The notes: generated by a model from the letters alone, not told the origin. Positions 16,361 to 25,074 are shown, counted from the stretch's first letter. The stretch is 64,000 nucleotides of DNA from QHXW01 sp963752965 (GCA_963752965.1 CAVWAJ010000013.1:248001-312000); one strand, 5' to 3'. Numbers and translations: made by a program.

Positions 16361-16636
16361 CTACAAGCTCCAGCCGTTTTTTCGGATCACCGCCTTCAGT
16401 GCCTCTTTGTCGAGGCTGAGGTCTGCGACCATGTGCTTCAGCCGGCGGTTCTCATCTTCCAGTTCCTTTAGTCGCCGCGCTTCGCTGACTTCCATGCCAC
16501 CGTACTTGCTCTTCCAGGTGTAGATCGTCGCCTCGCTGACGCCCAACTCCCGGGCGACCTCCTTCACCGTCCGGCCTGCCTCCACCTGCTTCAGCACGCC
16601 GATGATCTGTTCTTCTGGGTGCTTGCCCTTCTTCAT
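16361..16636 (-). CDS. IS3 transposase OrfA (helix-turn-helix part)
   Basis: 91 residues starting at ATG 16636 (MKKGKHPEEQIIGVLKQVEA) after a GGAG-type site (AAAGGAGC). HTH_Tnp_1 domain binding the IS ends: EVARELGVSEATIYTWKSKY is the helix-turn-helix, followed by a leucine-zipper-like helix (LKELEDENRRLKHMVADLSL) for dimerisation. An in-frame ATG at 16669 is less likely. Confidence 0.92.
   Translation of the reverse strand: MKKGKHPEEQIIGVLKQVEAGRTVKEVARELGVSEATIYTWKSKYGGMEVSEARRLKELEDENRRLKHMVADLSLDKEALKAVIRKNGWSL
16377..16382 (-). other. A6 slippery site for -1 frameshift orfA to orfB
   Basis: On the minus strand AAAAAAC near the end of orfA; slipping back one base joins AVIRK to RLELVGL in the orfB frame, as in other IS3 elements. 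Confidence 0.7.
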
Positions 16637-16663
16637 CTCGAAGCTCCTTTCCTCGCTGGAGCT

Positions 16664-16702
16664 TCTCAATTATGACTGGCAGAGATTATCGAGGGCAGGT
16701 CA
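16664..16702. repeat. IS terminal inverted repeat, right
   Basis: On the minus strand begins TGACCTGCCCTCGAT; pairs with 15308-15346. Confidence 0.88.
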
Positions 16703-16706
16703 GCTG
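16703..16706. repeat. IS target site duplication, right
   Basis: GCTG, identical to 15304-15307. Confidence 0.85.
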
Positions 16707-16776
16707 GTTGCGACCGCAGCCGACTTAAATGTAGTTGTGAATTCTCCGAACGGGTTCAATTATTATTGGGGACTGC

Positions 16777-17259
16777 CTAGAGCCGGAGCTCCATGACAAC
16801 CGTGGCATCGGGAGGAGCGGAGTAATAGCGAGGTGTGGTTCGGATGATGCGGAAACCGAACTCTTGGTTTAGCACGAGCATGGCGGTGTTGCGGCCGCGG
16901 GTGTTGGTTACGATGCGCTTGAAACTATGATGGCGCGCGTAGCAGATTTGCCAGGATTTCAGGAGGGTACCGAGGCCTTTGCCTTGAAATCTTGGGAGAA
17001 TGCCGGTTGAGGCGATATAGAGTGAGCCTTGTAGCGGGGGGTTGACACCGTCGGCGCGGACGTCATCCTGAAAATCCACGTGCTCTTCGAAGGCACAACA
17101 GCCAACTTTGACTCCGTCGATAGTCAGCCAGTACACCACGCAGGCTTTCCAGTACTCAGCATCGAAGAGATCGGATGGTGGAAAGACCTTGCGGTCGAAG
17201 GCCATGAGGCTTCGGATATCGGTGCCGGGGATCGCTTTGCGGACCTCGGTTTTCATCAC
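16777..17259 (-). CDS. GNAT-family N-acetyltransferase
   Basis: A 160-residue acetyl-CoA-dependent acyltransferase with the GNAT motif A (LYIASTGILPRFQGKGLGTL, around residues 80-99), where Q-G-K-G-L-G binds the pyrophosphate of CoA, and motif B at NTRGRNTAMLVLNQEFGFRI. Substrate unknown. Either of two adjacent ATG codons can be the start. It lies 51 bases downstream of the MetE-like gene and is probably cotranscribed. Confidence 0.85.
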   Translation of the reverse strand: MMKTEVRKAIPGTDIRSLMAFDRKVFPPSDLFDAEYWKACVVYWLTIDGVKVGCCAFEEHVDFQDDVRADGVNPPLQGSLYIASTGILPRFQGKGLGTLLKSWQICYARHHSFKRIVTNTRGRNTAMLVLNQEFGFRIIRTTPRYYSAPPDATVVMELRL

Positions 17260-17310
17260 GCAGGTGGAGCTACGGCCTGGGCGCAGGCCAGCAGGCAGTC
17301 AGCCAGGAAG

Positions 17311-18309
17311 TTAACCACGGCCTTCATAGAGATTTCTGCCGGCGACGAGCGAGCGCATTTTAGCGTCGGCAATGGTGCGCTGGAGCATCCAGAAGCCGCA
17401 ATCCGGGTGGACGTAGTGGACGCGATCGGGGCCGAGCACTCGGGCGGCGCGCTCGATGCGTTGCGCGATGACTTCGGGCGTCTCGACGGCATTATCCTTG
17501 ATGTCGACCACGCCGATGCCCAAACCGATGCGGCGGTCGAGATCGCGGAAGGCTTCGAGCTCATCATATCCGCGGCGCGCGAACTCGAGCACCAGGTGGC
17601 TGGCGTTGAGCTGGTTGAAGAAGGGCATGAGATCCCACCAGAAGCCTTTTTGCACGCTTTGGCCGGCGTAGTTGCCGAAGCAGACATGGACGGCGCGCTC
17701 GCCGCGGAGTCCTTCGAGGACATGATTAATGGCGGCAGCGGCCCAGTCCTGATCCTCGGGGTGACCGCTGATGTTGGCTTCGTCGAGCTGGATGACGTCG
17801 GCGTTGATGCGCTCGAGCTGAGAGCGCAGCACGCGGGCGAGGGCCATGGCGAGATCGGCGGGATTGCCGTAATGGCGGTCGGTGAGGACTTTGGCCAGCA
17901 TGTGCGGGCCGGTAGAGGTGAACTTGATGGGGTGGGACGTGAGCGAGCGGGTGAGCTCATAATCGCGCGGCAGGTTGAGCGCGCCCTCGCCGATTTCCCC
18001 GGTGACGATGCCGGCGGGCTCGGCGCGATAGGCGAGGCCGGAGTCGGCGCGGAAGCGATCGAGATCGCCGATGGAGAAGCGGGTAGCGATGCCGTCCATG
18101 TGGCTGACGAAATAGTCGATCATGCCGTTGGTTTCGGGGTGGCTGGGGTTGAAGCGGTTGAGCTCGCCATCGGCAATGACGTCGATGCCGGCGAGTTCCT
18201 GGGTTTTGAGCACGACCATGATGGCGTCGCGCAGAGTGACGCGTGAGTTGTCGCCCAGCAGCCAATGGGGCACGGGGTAGCTGCCGACGACCGTAGTCCG
18301 GATGGGCAT
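17311..18309 (-). CDS. cobalamin-independent methionine synthase C-terminal-like protein (core MetE)
   Basis: A 332-residue single TIM-barrel protein of the MetE/UROD-like superfamily. Zinc ligands of MetE are matched by His208 and Cys210 (HVCFGN) and Cys304 (PDCGFW), with Glu242 in HLVLEFA; LDEANISG matches the homocysteine-binding region. It lacks the N-terminal half of MetE; such short 'core MetE' forms are known to make methionine in some bacteria from methyl donors other than polyglutamyl folate. ATG 18309 is preferred over 18318, since TAGAAT lies seven bases upstream of 18309. Shares a two-way promoter with the FG-GAP gene. Confidence 0.82.
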   Translation of the reverse strand: MPIRTTVVGSYPVPHWLLGDNSRVTLRDAIMVVLKTQELAGIDVIADGELNRFNPSHPETNGMIDYFVSHMDGIATRFSIGDLDRFRADSGLAYRAEPAGIVTGEIGEGALNLPRDYELTRSLTSHPIKFTSTGPHMLAKVLTDRHYGNPADLAMALARVLRSQLERINADVIQLDEANISGHPEDQDWAAAAINHVLEGLRGERAVHVCFGNYAGQSVQKGFWWDLMPFFNQLNASHLVLEFARRGYDELEAFRDLDRRIGLGIGVVDIKDNAVETPEVIAQRIERAARVLGPDRVHYVHPDCGFWMLQRTIADAKMRSLVAGRNLYEGRG

Positions 18310-18316
18310 TAAGTTC

Positions 18317-18326
18317 ATTCTATACT
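18317..18326. promoter_or_regulatory. overlapping divergent -10 hexamers
   Basis: One 10-base block gives TATACT on the plus strand (18321-18326, five bases before GTG 18332) and TAGAAT on the minus strand (18322-18317, seven bases before ATG 18309). RNA polymerase could open it for only one direction at a time. Confidence 0.55.
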
Positions 18327-18331
18327 GGGGC

Positions 18332-19468
18332 GTGCGTTACGCCGGTTTGTTCCTCCTTTGCTGCGCCCTCGATGCGGCGCAGCCTGCGCGGTTTGCGGAG
18401 CATACGATTGCCACGGGTCTGAAGGGTGGTTACCAGGTGGTGATCGCGGATTTGAACCACGATGGCAAGCCGGATGTAATTGCACTTGCCAGCGGGATGG
18501 CGGAGCTGGTGTGGTACGAGAATCCGACCTGGGAACGGCACGTGATTGCGGGCGGATTTTCGCAGATGATCAACTGCGCGGTTTGGGACCTTGACGGCGA
18601 CGGCATACCGGTGATCGCGCTGGCGAGCGGGTTCTCGAACGAGGCGAAGAACAGCGACGGGATTGTATCGGTGCTGCGGCATGACGGCGATCCGCGGCGG
18701 CCGTGGAAAGTGACGGAGACCGACCGGCTGACCACGTCCCATCGGTTGCGGTGGGCCGATATTTACGGAAACGGGAAGAAGGTGCTGGTGAATGCACCGT
18801 TAACGGGCGCGCACGCGGCGCCGCCGGCGTATCGCGATCACACGCCGCTGGTGTTTTACCGGCCCGGACCGTGGAAGCGTGAGCTGATCGGGGATGAGAA
18901 CGAGGGTGTGGTACACGGAATCTACCCTGTCGATTGGGACGGCGATGGGCGCGACGAGATTCTGACGGCGAGCTTCGTGGGGATTGATCTGTACCGGTTC
19001 GGGAAAGACGGGCACTGGAGCAGGACGGAGATAGCCAAGGGCGATCCGGCGGCGTGGCCCAAAGGCGGGTCGAGCGACGTGGCGGTGGGGCGAGCGGGCG
19101 GCGGGCGCTACCTGGCGGCCATCGAGCCCTGGCACGGGAACCAGGTGGTGGTGTATCGGATGAAGGAGCAGGCGTGGGAGCGGAAAGTCATCGACGATTC
19201 GCTGGTGGATGGGCACACGATTTGGACGGGGGACCTGAACGGCGACGGCAATGATGAAATCGTGGCCGGGTTTCGCGGCGGAAAGCACAGTGTGTTCGTG
19301 TACTACGCGGATAGCGACGGGTGGTCGAAGCAAGTACTGGATGACGGCGGCATCGCTGCCGCCGCCTGTGCCGTGGCCGACCTGAATGGCGACGGACGCA
19401 ACGACGTGGCGTGCATCGGGTCGGCGACGGCGAATCTGAAGTGGTACGAGAATCTGGGAGCGCGGTAG
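18332..19468 (+). CDS. secreted FG-GAP/VCBS repeat protein
   Basis: 378 residues with signal peptide (MRYAGLFLLCCALDAAQ) and a beta-propeller of Ca2+-binding FG-GAP repeats: DLNHDGKPD, DLDGDGIPV, DWDGDGRDE, DLNGDGNDE and DLNGDGRND, roughly 60-80 residues apart. Recurrent LVWYENP/LKWYENL strands are typical of the large family of such proteins in Acidobacteriota and Planctomycetota. GTG 18332 is preferred, since it directly follows TATACT and gives a clean signal peptide; the ATG at 18302 would overlap the divergent gene. Function in surface binding or carbohydrate handling is unknown. Confidence 0.88.
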   Translation: MRYAGLFLLCCALDAAQPARFAEHTIATGLKGGYQVVIADLNHDGKPDVIALASGMAELVWYENPTWERHVIAGGFSQMINCAVWDLDGDGIPVIALASGFSNEAKNSDGIVSVLRHDGDPRRPWKVTETDRLTTSHRLRWADIYGNGKKVLVNAPLTGAHAAPPAYRDHTPLVFYRPGPWKRELIGDENEGVVHGIYPVDWDGDGRDEILTASFVGIDLYRFGKDGHWSRTEIAKGDPAAWPKGGSSDVAVGRAGGGRYLAAIEPWHGNQVVVYRMKEQAWERKVIDDSLVDGHTIWTGDLNGDGNDEIVAGFRGGKHSVFVYYADSDGWSKQVLDDGGIAAAACAVADLNGDGRNDVACIGSATANLKWYENLGAR

Positions 19469-19471
19469 AGT

Positions 19472-21163
19472 TCAGAACTTCCAAACCATACCGACGGAGG
19501 CTCCCATCAACGTTACTCCCGTCCAGCAATGGGGGTTGGACGCGACGTCCCCGCCCGTTGCGCCGAAGGCATCATGGCAATCAACGGTGATGCCTCGGCC
19601 GCCCGCACCGAGGTCGTAGTGAGCGGCGGGGCCGTTGGCGGTCATTGCCCAATTGCCATAGACGCCGAGATTCTTAATGAGTTGGTACTTGAGCGCCACC
19701 GTGAACAGGTTGGCCGTGTTGTTGGCGTGCGCGCCCGCGGTGAAATCGGTTCCGGGAACACCGCCGGGCGGCGTGATGGTGGAGTCGTTGTGCTGCCCCG
19801 GATCACCAGGTGTACGGAAGGCATGCGCCCAGCCAAAGTGTAAGCTGGTGGCACGGGTGAGTTGCTGGCTGACGGCAAACCAGGTGCCAAGCCTTTGACG
19901 TTCGTTCTGAAACTCGAGATCGGAAGGAACGTAACGATGCATGGTTTCGAAGATGCCGCTGACGGTAGTTTTGGTCGGGAAGGCGTATCGCGCCCCGATC
20001 TTGGCGGCGTCCTCGTCCGCGACATCCTGTGCCTGGAGCATTACAGAATAGGCGTTTCCCGAGCCGTAGATGCCAGTAATGTCGCTGGAGCGGTTGACCT
20101 TCATATGACGTTCGTAGGCACCGGTGATATAGAGGGGGCCGTTGGTGTACGAGAGACTGGCACTGACCGCGTCGCCGAACGAACCATCGCTGCAAGTGAC
20201 CGGAGTGATTCCGCCGCTGCCGGGAATGTTGCCGCCCGTACAATCGGATTCGCCGCCGGCGATGTTATCGTTGTCGCTGGCGCGATTCTGGCCGGGTGAA
20301 AACAGCGTAGCGAGGGCGAAGCCACCCCAGTTCGGCGATTCGTACCAGATCGCGTGGTCGAGCCGGGTGCCGAACTCAACGCGGTTGTCGCCGCCTGTAT
20401 TGGCCATGATGACCTGGTAGTCGCCGAGCATGCCGGAGAACGGGTTCATATTGTCCGTCGAGGTCCTGTAAGGCGCCCACGTCTTTCCGATCTTGATAGA
20501 GCCCCAATCCGGAGAGGCAACTCCGATGAAGCTGTTGCGCGAAGTTAAAGCGCCCTTGACGACATTGCTTTCATTGCTGTTGGTCTCGCTGGTACCGGCG
20601 GTCGCCGAAATGTCAATTTGCGTTTCGAGCTGGTAAACAAAATCGAAGGGCAAGCCATCCAGGGTTTCGAATCCGCGCACGCCGATGTAGGAAAGGTTGG
20701 TAGAAATGTCGGGCAACCAACCAAGCCTGCCAACAGGAGGAATGCCGCCCGGACCTAGAACGCCCGTTAGGCCCTTCGTGGTACCGTCCAGGGAGAGGTC
20801 GAGCTTGCCGTAGGCCGTGATCTCGCCGCCGTGCGTGTAAAAGGTCAGGCTGTCGCCGGGTTTACGCTCGAAAAACCCGTGTTTGGCGGTGACTGCGGTT
20901 GTCACTTTGGGTGCAGCGGAGGGTTGATCCGCTTGCGCCGTTGTTGAGGGCGGAGCCACGTTCGGAAGGACGCCGGAGGGTTGAGCCGCCTGCTCCTGTT
21001 GAACCTTATCTGCCACTTTCTGGAGCTGTTGCTGCAGAACATTCATCTGCTGTTGCAATGCCTGTAATTGCGCCTTCAGGTCCGACACCTCGTCGGCGCG
21101 TGACGCGGGTGCGGCAAGCAGTAAGCATACGGCAATACCCGCGAGTTTCCCGTTAGTTCTCAC
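19472..21163 (-). CDS. outer membrane porin with N-terminal coiled coil
   Basis: 563-residue beta-barrel protein of the Gram-negative porin_4/OmpC-like type. GTG 21163 follows AAAGGA with a suitable spacer and starts a signal peptide (VRTNGKLAGIAVCLLLAAPA). Residues about 25-55 (DLKAQLQALQQQMNVLQQQL) form a coiled coil, probably a periplasmic trimeric stalk, followed by a Pro/Ala/Gln linker and the barrel with GEITAYGKLDLSLDG, RNSFIGVASPDWGSIKIGKT and a C-terminal Phe (GMVWKF) as needed for Bam recognition. Convergent with the FG-GAP gene, three bases apart. Confidence 0.9.
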   Translation of the reverse strand: MRTNGKLAGIAVCLLLAAPASRADEVSDLKAQLQALQQQMNVLQQQLQKVADKVQQEQAAQPSGVLPNVAPPSTTAQADQPSAAPKVTTAVTAKHGFFERKPGDSLTFYTHGGEITAYGKLDLSLDGTTKGLTGVLGPGGIPPVGRLGWLPDISTNLSYIGVRGFETLDGLPFDFVYQLETQIDISATAGTSETNSNESNVVKGALTSRNSFIGVASPDWGSIKIGKTWAPYRTSTDNMNPFSGMLGDYQVIMANTGGDNRVEFGTRLDHAIWYESPNWGGFALATLFSPGQNRASDNDNIAGGESDCTGGNIPGSGGITPVTCSDGSFGDAVSASLSYTNGPLYITGAYERHMKVNRSSDITGIYGSGNAYSVMLQAQDVADEDAAKIGARYAFPTKTTVSGIFETMHRYVPSDLEFQNERQRLGTWFAVSQQLTRATSLHFGWAHAFRTPGDPGQHNDSTITPPGGVPGTDFTAGAHANNTANLFTVALKYQLIKNLGVYGNWAMTANGPAAHYDLGAGGRGITVDCHDAFGATGGDVASNPHCWTGVTLMGASVGMVWKF

Positions 21164-21335
21164 AAATCGTCCTTTCGACCGAACCTCGCCACGGTGACTG
21201 TGCGGCGCGAACGCCCGGTCAGTACACCTATCGGCGCTTCCGGTCAAAGGATTAGCAAAATTCGCAAGGGCTAGCGAGCGGCTACAGGATTCGGGTCGGT
21301 TCGCCGATTTATTGCATGGAGTCGGCAAAGCGCTC

Positions 21336-22763
21336 ATGACTATTGGAAAAAAGATCTCGTTGTATTCGGGTTTTTCGCTCGTCCTCATGACGGCTACGGC
21401 CGGCATCGCCTTTGTCCGGATTCGCCTGCTGGACCAGACGGTTCGCGAGCTGGCGGATCACTCCTTGCCCTCGATTTACTCAAGTGGGAAGCTGAGCGGC
21501 ATTGCAAAGGACATTCGTGGCAACATCCGGGGGCATATCACCGCCAACAGCCTGGAGGACAAAGCGAAGGCGGAAAAAGACCGGGCGAAGCTCGAGCAGG
21601 ACCTGACGAGAGAGGTGCGCACCTATGAGAAGAGCATTGTCAGTGCCGAAGAACGCGAGCTGTTCGCGAGGATTCCCGCGAAATTCAACAAGCTTTTACA
21701 GACCGCTGTGCCTATTGAGCCGCTGAGCCGGGATTTCAAGAGCCAGGAAGCCATGGGGCTTTTCCGCTCCGCCACAATGCCGGCATTCATGGAAGTGCAG
21801 AAAGCCATTGACGCGGTGATCGCGTGGGAACATCGGCGAGGGAATGAAAATTCGGCCAACGCGGCGTCTTCCGCGAAGAGCGGGGAAGCCTGGACGCTGG
21901 TATTGCTTGTGTTCTCCGCGCTGGGCGGCGGGGCGATGAGCTGGTACATCGTTAGTAGCATCAATCGTGTGCTTCGTCGATCGGTGGAAGATCTGGGCGA
22001 CGCGTCTTCGCAAACGGCGAACTCCGCCCACCAGGTTTCTGCCGCCAGCCAGTCGTTGGCGCAGGGGGCCTCCAAGCAAGCGGCGTCGCTGGAAGAGACC
22101 TCCGCATCCACCGAGCAGATTAACTCGATGACCCGCAAGAACGTGGCCAACTCCCGGCAGGCTGCCAGCAGCGTGGCCGACGTGGCCGCGCGGGTGAAGG
22201 ACGCGAACCGCACGCTGGGGCAGATGGTTGCCTCCATGAACGAAATTAATGCTTCGAGCGCCAAGATCTCAAAAATCATCAAGGTGATCGATGAAATTGC
22301 GTTCCAAACCAACATCCTGGCCCTGAATGCAGCCGTGGAGGCGGCGCGAGCTGGGGAGGCAGGCATGGGGTTCGCGGTGGTTGCGGACGAGGTTCGCAAT
22401 TTGGCGCAACGCTCTGCCCAGGCCGCCCAGGACACTGCGGGCTTGATCGACGAGTCCATCGCCAAGGCGAACGATGGCAAGACCAAGCTGGACGAAGTGG
22501 CCGCAGCCATCGGTTCGATTACAGACAGTGCGGCGAGAGTGAAGGCCCTGGTGGACGACGTGAACCGGAGTAGCGAAGAACAGGCGCGGGGCATCGAGGA
22601 AGTAGCCAAGGCTCTCCTTCAGATTGAGCAAGTGACGCAGAAGACGGCAGCGGGTGCCGAACAAGGGGCAGCAGCAGGCGAGCAGTTAAAAGCGCAATCG
22701 GAGACGCTGCGCGACGTGGTCGGCCAACTGGGAGCTTTGATCGGCGGAGGCGGAGCCGCCTGA
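21336..22763 (+). CDS. methyl-accepting chemotaxis protein
   Basis: 475-residue transmembrane chemoreceptor. TM1 at about 5-28, a four-helix-bundle (4HB_MCP) sensor to about 185, TM2 at about 190-210, a very short or degenerate HAMP, then the signalling coiled coil with the strongly conserved hairpin EIAFQTNILALNAAVEAARA and GMGFAVVADEVRNLAQRS. Gln/Glu pairs for methylation flank the hairpin. No che genes are near, so it reports to a CheA elsewhere. ATG 21336 is preferred to ATG 21312. Divergent from the porin gene. Confidence 0.93.
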   Translation: MTIGKKISLYSGFSLVLMTATAGIAFVRIRLLDQTVRELADHSLPSIYSSGKLSGIAKDIRGNIRGHITANSLEDKAKAEKDRAKLEQDLTREVRTYEKSIVSAEERELFARIPAKFNKLLQTAVPIEPLSRDFKSQEAMGLFRSATMPAFMEVQKAIDAVIAWEHRRGNENSANAASSAKSGEAWTLVLLVFSALGGGAMSWYIVSSINRVLRRSVEDLGDASSQTANSAHQVSAASQSLAQGASKQAASLEETSASTEQINSMTRKNVANSRQAASSVADVAARVKDANRTLGQMVASMNEINASSAKISKIIKVIDEIAFQTNILALNAAVEAARAGEAGMGFAVVADEVRNLAQRSAQAAQDTAGLIDESIAKANDGKTKLDEVAAAIGSITDSAARVKALVDDVNRSSEEQARGIEEVAKALLQIEQVTQKTAAGAEQGAAAGEQLKAQSETLRDVVGQLGALIGGGGAA

Positions 22764-22882
22764 ACCCACGAGGAGTAGTTCTCTGGACAACCCACCTAGG
22801 CCCTACCCCACTGCGACACTTGCCCGTCTCTGGGTGCGTTAGCCAGACCGGATCCCACCGCGCCCAGTTTTCAGTACCTTGC

Positions 22883-22888
22883 TAGAAT
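22883..22888 (+). promoter_or_regulatory. -10 hexamer of GT2 gene
   Basis: TAGAAT followed by six bases and a TTG start codon at 22895; the same TAGAAT-N6-TTG layout occurs at 35147-35161. Confidence 0.5.
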
Positions 22889-22894
22889 CGAAAC

Positions 22895-23908
22895 TTGCCT
22901 GATCCAGTTGCGACCGTAGTGATTCCCACGCTTTCGGCCGACCGAAGGCTGGTGGAGTGTCTCGACGCTCTAGGGACACAGACACGGCGGGATTTCGAAG
23001 TGTCGATCGTCGACAACAGCGGGCAAGGGTTGGTGCGAAGTGGCGAAGCGGGGAGGCGTGGTGCCCGAGTCATCGAACCAGGACGCAACGTGGGATTTGG
23101 CGCGGCGATCAACCTGGGTTTTCACGCAAGCCGGGCGCCGTATCTTGCCGTGCTCAACGACGATGCGGCACCTCGTGCCGGGTGGATGGAAGCGTTGGTG
23201 GCGGCCGCGGAGGCACATCCCGACGCCGGGATGTTTGCGTCGCAGGTGCGGTTTTTCGGTGAAGACCACCTCGATTCAGCCGGCATGGTCATCGCGCGCG
23301 ATGGCAGCAGCAAACAGCGGGGGCACTTGTTTCCCGCGGCGGAGTTCGATCGCGAAGAGGAAGTGTTGCTGCCGAGCGCGTCGGCGGCGTTGTACCGGAG
23401 GGCGATGCTTGAGAGCATCGGACTGTTCGACGAGGATTTTTTTCTGTACTGCGAGGATACCGACCTCGGCCTCCGGGCGCGATGGGCCGGGTGGAAGTGC
23501 ATTTACGTGCCGGGAGCAGTGGTCGAGCATCACTATTCGCACTCGGCGGGGCGGGCCTCGCGGCTAAAGGCGTACTACGTGGAACGCAACCGGCTGTTTG
23601 TGGTCGCGAAGAATTTTCCGGCGCGGATGTTGTGCGCGGTTCCGTGGGCAACGCTGGCGCGATACTGGTGGCACACGCGGTCCATGGCCCTGGGACGCGG
23701 GACGGCGGCGCAGTTCCGGCGGGAAGGCAACGGAGCATGGCGCCTGGCATCAATTGCAATGCGCGCGCATTGGGGGCTATTGCGACACGCGGCCACGCTG
23801 TGGCGAAAGCGCCGTGAGATCCGTGGCGGCGCGAGGATTTCGGCTGGCGAATTTAGGCGGGTGCTACGGGCGCACGCCATCGGAACGCGAAGGGTGGCAG
23901 AGTTGTGA
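22895..23908 (+). CDS. family 2 glycosyltransferase, rhamnosyltransferase-like
   Basis: 337-residue GT-A fold enzyme. ATVVIPTLSADRRLVECLDA opens the nucleotide-binding fold, GFGAAINLGF and the LNDDA metal motif follow, and FDEDFFLYCEDTDLGLRARW holds the catalytic ED-type motif typical of GT2 transferases that build cell-surface glycans. The start is TTG 22895, placed by the TAGAAT hexamer and by the beginning of the fold. First gene of a five-gene run to 27949; the next gene overlaps by four bases. Confidence 0.88.
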   Translation: MPDPVATVVIPTLSADRRLVECLDALGTQTRRDFEVSIVDNSGQGLVRSGEAGRRGARVIEPGRNVGFGAAINLGFHASRAPYLAVLNDDAAPRAGWMEALVAAAEAHPDAGMFASQVRFFGEDHLDSAGMVIARDGSSKQRGHLFPAAEFDREEEVLLPSASAALYRRAMLESIGLFDEDFFLYCEDTDLGLRARWAGWKCIYVPGAVVEHHYSHSAGRASRLKAYYVERNRLFVVAKNFPARMLCAVPWATLARYWWHTRSMALGRGTAAQFRREGNGAWRLASIAMRAHWGLLRHAATLWRKRREIRGGARISAGEFRRVLRAHAIGTRRVAEL

Positions 23909-24648
23909 AATCCGCCGACGGCGACTGCAAGCTTCTGATCCTGATCCCCGCCTTCAACGAGGAGGGCGCGGTGGGCGGCGTGGTGCAAGCTGTCAAAGGG
24001 GTGATGCCGGGGGTGCCGATTCTGGTGGTGGATGATTGCTCGGTGGACGCGACCGTGACGGCGTCGCGGGGCGCGGGCGCGGAGGTGCTGATGCTGCCCC
24101 ACCATCTGGGGCTAGGCGGTTGCGTGCAGGCTGGATACAAATTAGCGTTCGAACTAGGTTACGACTATGTGATTCGCGTGGATGGCGACGGACAGCACGA
24201 TGCGCGTGACATCCCGCAGGTCTACGAGGCGCTGCGATCGTCGGGCTGCGAAATGGTGATCGGCTCCCGTTTCGTGAACGGGGATGCCGGCGGCACGAGC
24301 CTATTGCGAGGGGCGGGAATCCGTTTTTTCCGCGCGGTGCTGCGGCCCATCCTGGGAAGAAGCGTTCACGATCCGACGTCGGGGTTCGTGGGCGTGAACC
24401 GGAGCGCGCTTGGAGTCTTCAGCCGCAGCTTTCCCTTGGAGTATCCGGAGATCGAAGCGTTAGTGGTGTTGCAACGGCGGCGGTTCCGTTTTGTCGAGGT
24501 ACCGTGCCGTATGCTGCCGCGCCGGAGCGGCCGCTCGTCGATCACACCCATCAAATCCATTTACTATATTGTTCATGTGCTGCTTGGTGTGTTCGTGAAT
24601 GTGCTGAAGTACGAGCGGCGGACTCCAAAGCAATCCCGGAGGTCATGA
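23905..24648 (+). CDS. polyprenyl-phosphate glycosyltransferase, DPM1-like GT2
   Basis: 247 residues. LLILIPAFNEEGAVGGVVQA, VVDDCSVDAT, VDGDGQHDARDIP (DxD) and GSRF are the motifs of dolichol/undecaprenyl-phosphate mannosyl- or glucosyltransferases that load a lipid carrier with one sugar. No C-terminal membrane pair is present, but the downstream DUF2304 membrane protein may anchor it. GTG 23905 overlaps the stop of the preceding gene (GTGA). Confidence 0.88.
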   Translation: MKSADGDCKLLILIPAFNEEGAVGGVVQAVKGVMPGVPILVVDDCSVDATVTASRGAGAEVLMLPHHLGLGGCVQAGYKLAFELGYDYVIRVDGDGQHDARDIPQVYEALRSSGCEMVIGSRFVNGDAGGTSLLRGAGIRFFRAVLRPILGRSVHDPTSGFVGVNRSALGVFSRSFPLEYPEIEALVVLQRRRFRFVEVPCRMLPRRSGRSSITPIKSIYYIVHVLLGVFVNVLKYERRTPKQSRRS

Positions 24649-24649
24649 A

Positions 24650-25009
24650 TTGGAACGCCTCCTCAACGTGATGACAGGTTTGAGCGTGCTGCTGATTCTG
24701 ATGGTACTGGTTTCGGTGCGGCGCGCGAGAATACGGGTAGAGTACTCGGTAGCATGGCTGGTGGGAGCGGCGGCGCTGCTGGGGCTTTCGCGCGCACGCG
24801 GACTGCTGCGCTCGATCGCCGACCTGCTGGGCATGACCTATCCACCGCTGGCCTTGATGCTATTGGTGGGCTGTGTATTTCTGCTGATCTTCTACCGGTT
24901 TTCCCTCATCATTTCCCAATTGAAGGACGATAACATCGCGCTCGCGCAGCGCGTGGCGATATTGGAATATCACCTACAGACGCTAAAGGACCAGGCGGCC
25001 GGCTGTTAA
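24650..25009 (+). CDS. DUF2304 membrane protein
   Basis: 119 residues with three hydrophobic segments (about 5-24, 33-52, 62-84) and a short C-terminal coiled coil (LKDDNIALAQRVAILEYHLQ). DUF2304 proteins almost always lie beside DPM1-like glycosyltransferases, as here, and are thought to assist them at the membrane. TTG 24650 is chosen since GGAGG at 24638-24642 sits eight bases upstream; ATG 24671 would lose the first hydrophobic residues. Confidence 0.82.
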   Translation: MERLLNVMTGLSVLLILMVLVSVRRARIRVEYSVAWLVGAAALLGLSRARGLLRSIADLLGMTYPPLALMLLVGCVFLLIFYRFSLIISQLKDDNIALAQRVAILEYHLQTLKDQAAGC

Positions 25010-25074
25010 TGGAAGCGGGAGAACCAACAGCCGCGGAATCCGCCATACATAATAGGGCGACAGGCTAACCACAA

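Larger units (their letters stand above)
15308..16702 (-). mobile_element. IS3-family insertion sequence, IS407-like group, intact
   Basis: 1395-bp element with imperfect terminal inverted repeats (15308-15346 and 16664-16702; 31 of 39 aligned columns match, ends TGACCTGCC), a GCTG 4-bp target duplication on both sides, orfA and orfB transposase frames and an A6 slippery site. IS3 members of the IS407 group make 4-bp duplications. Everything needed for transposition appears present. It landed between the coiled-coil gene's upstream region and the GNAT gene; removing one GCTG copy restores a continuous intergenic sequence. Confidence 0.93.

Noticed and set aside
17080..18246. 388-codon plus-strand frame opposite the MetE-like and GNAT genes
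   Set aside because: Very acidic, repetitive Asp/Glu/Ala/Gly composition typical of the complement of Arg/Ala-rich codons; the minus strand has clear enzymes.
19522..20500. Plus-strand frames within the porin gene
   Set aside because: Porin beta strands, signal peptide and terminal Phe on the minus strand are convincing; the plus frames are short and featureless.
22764..22894. Possible small RNA or tRNA in the gap after the chemoreceptor gene
   Set aside because: No cloverleaf, no conserved tRNA boxes and no terminator-like hairpin with T run could be found.
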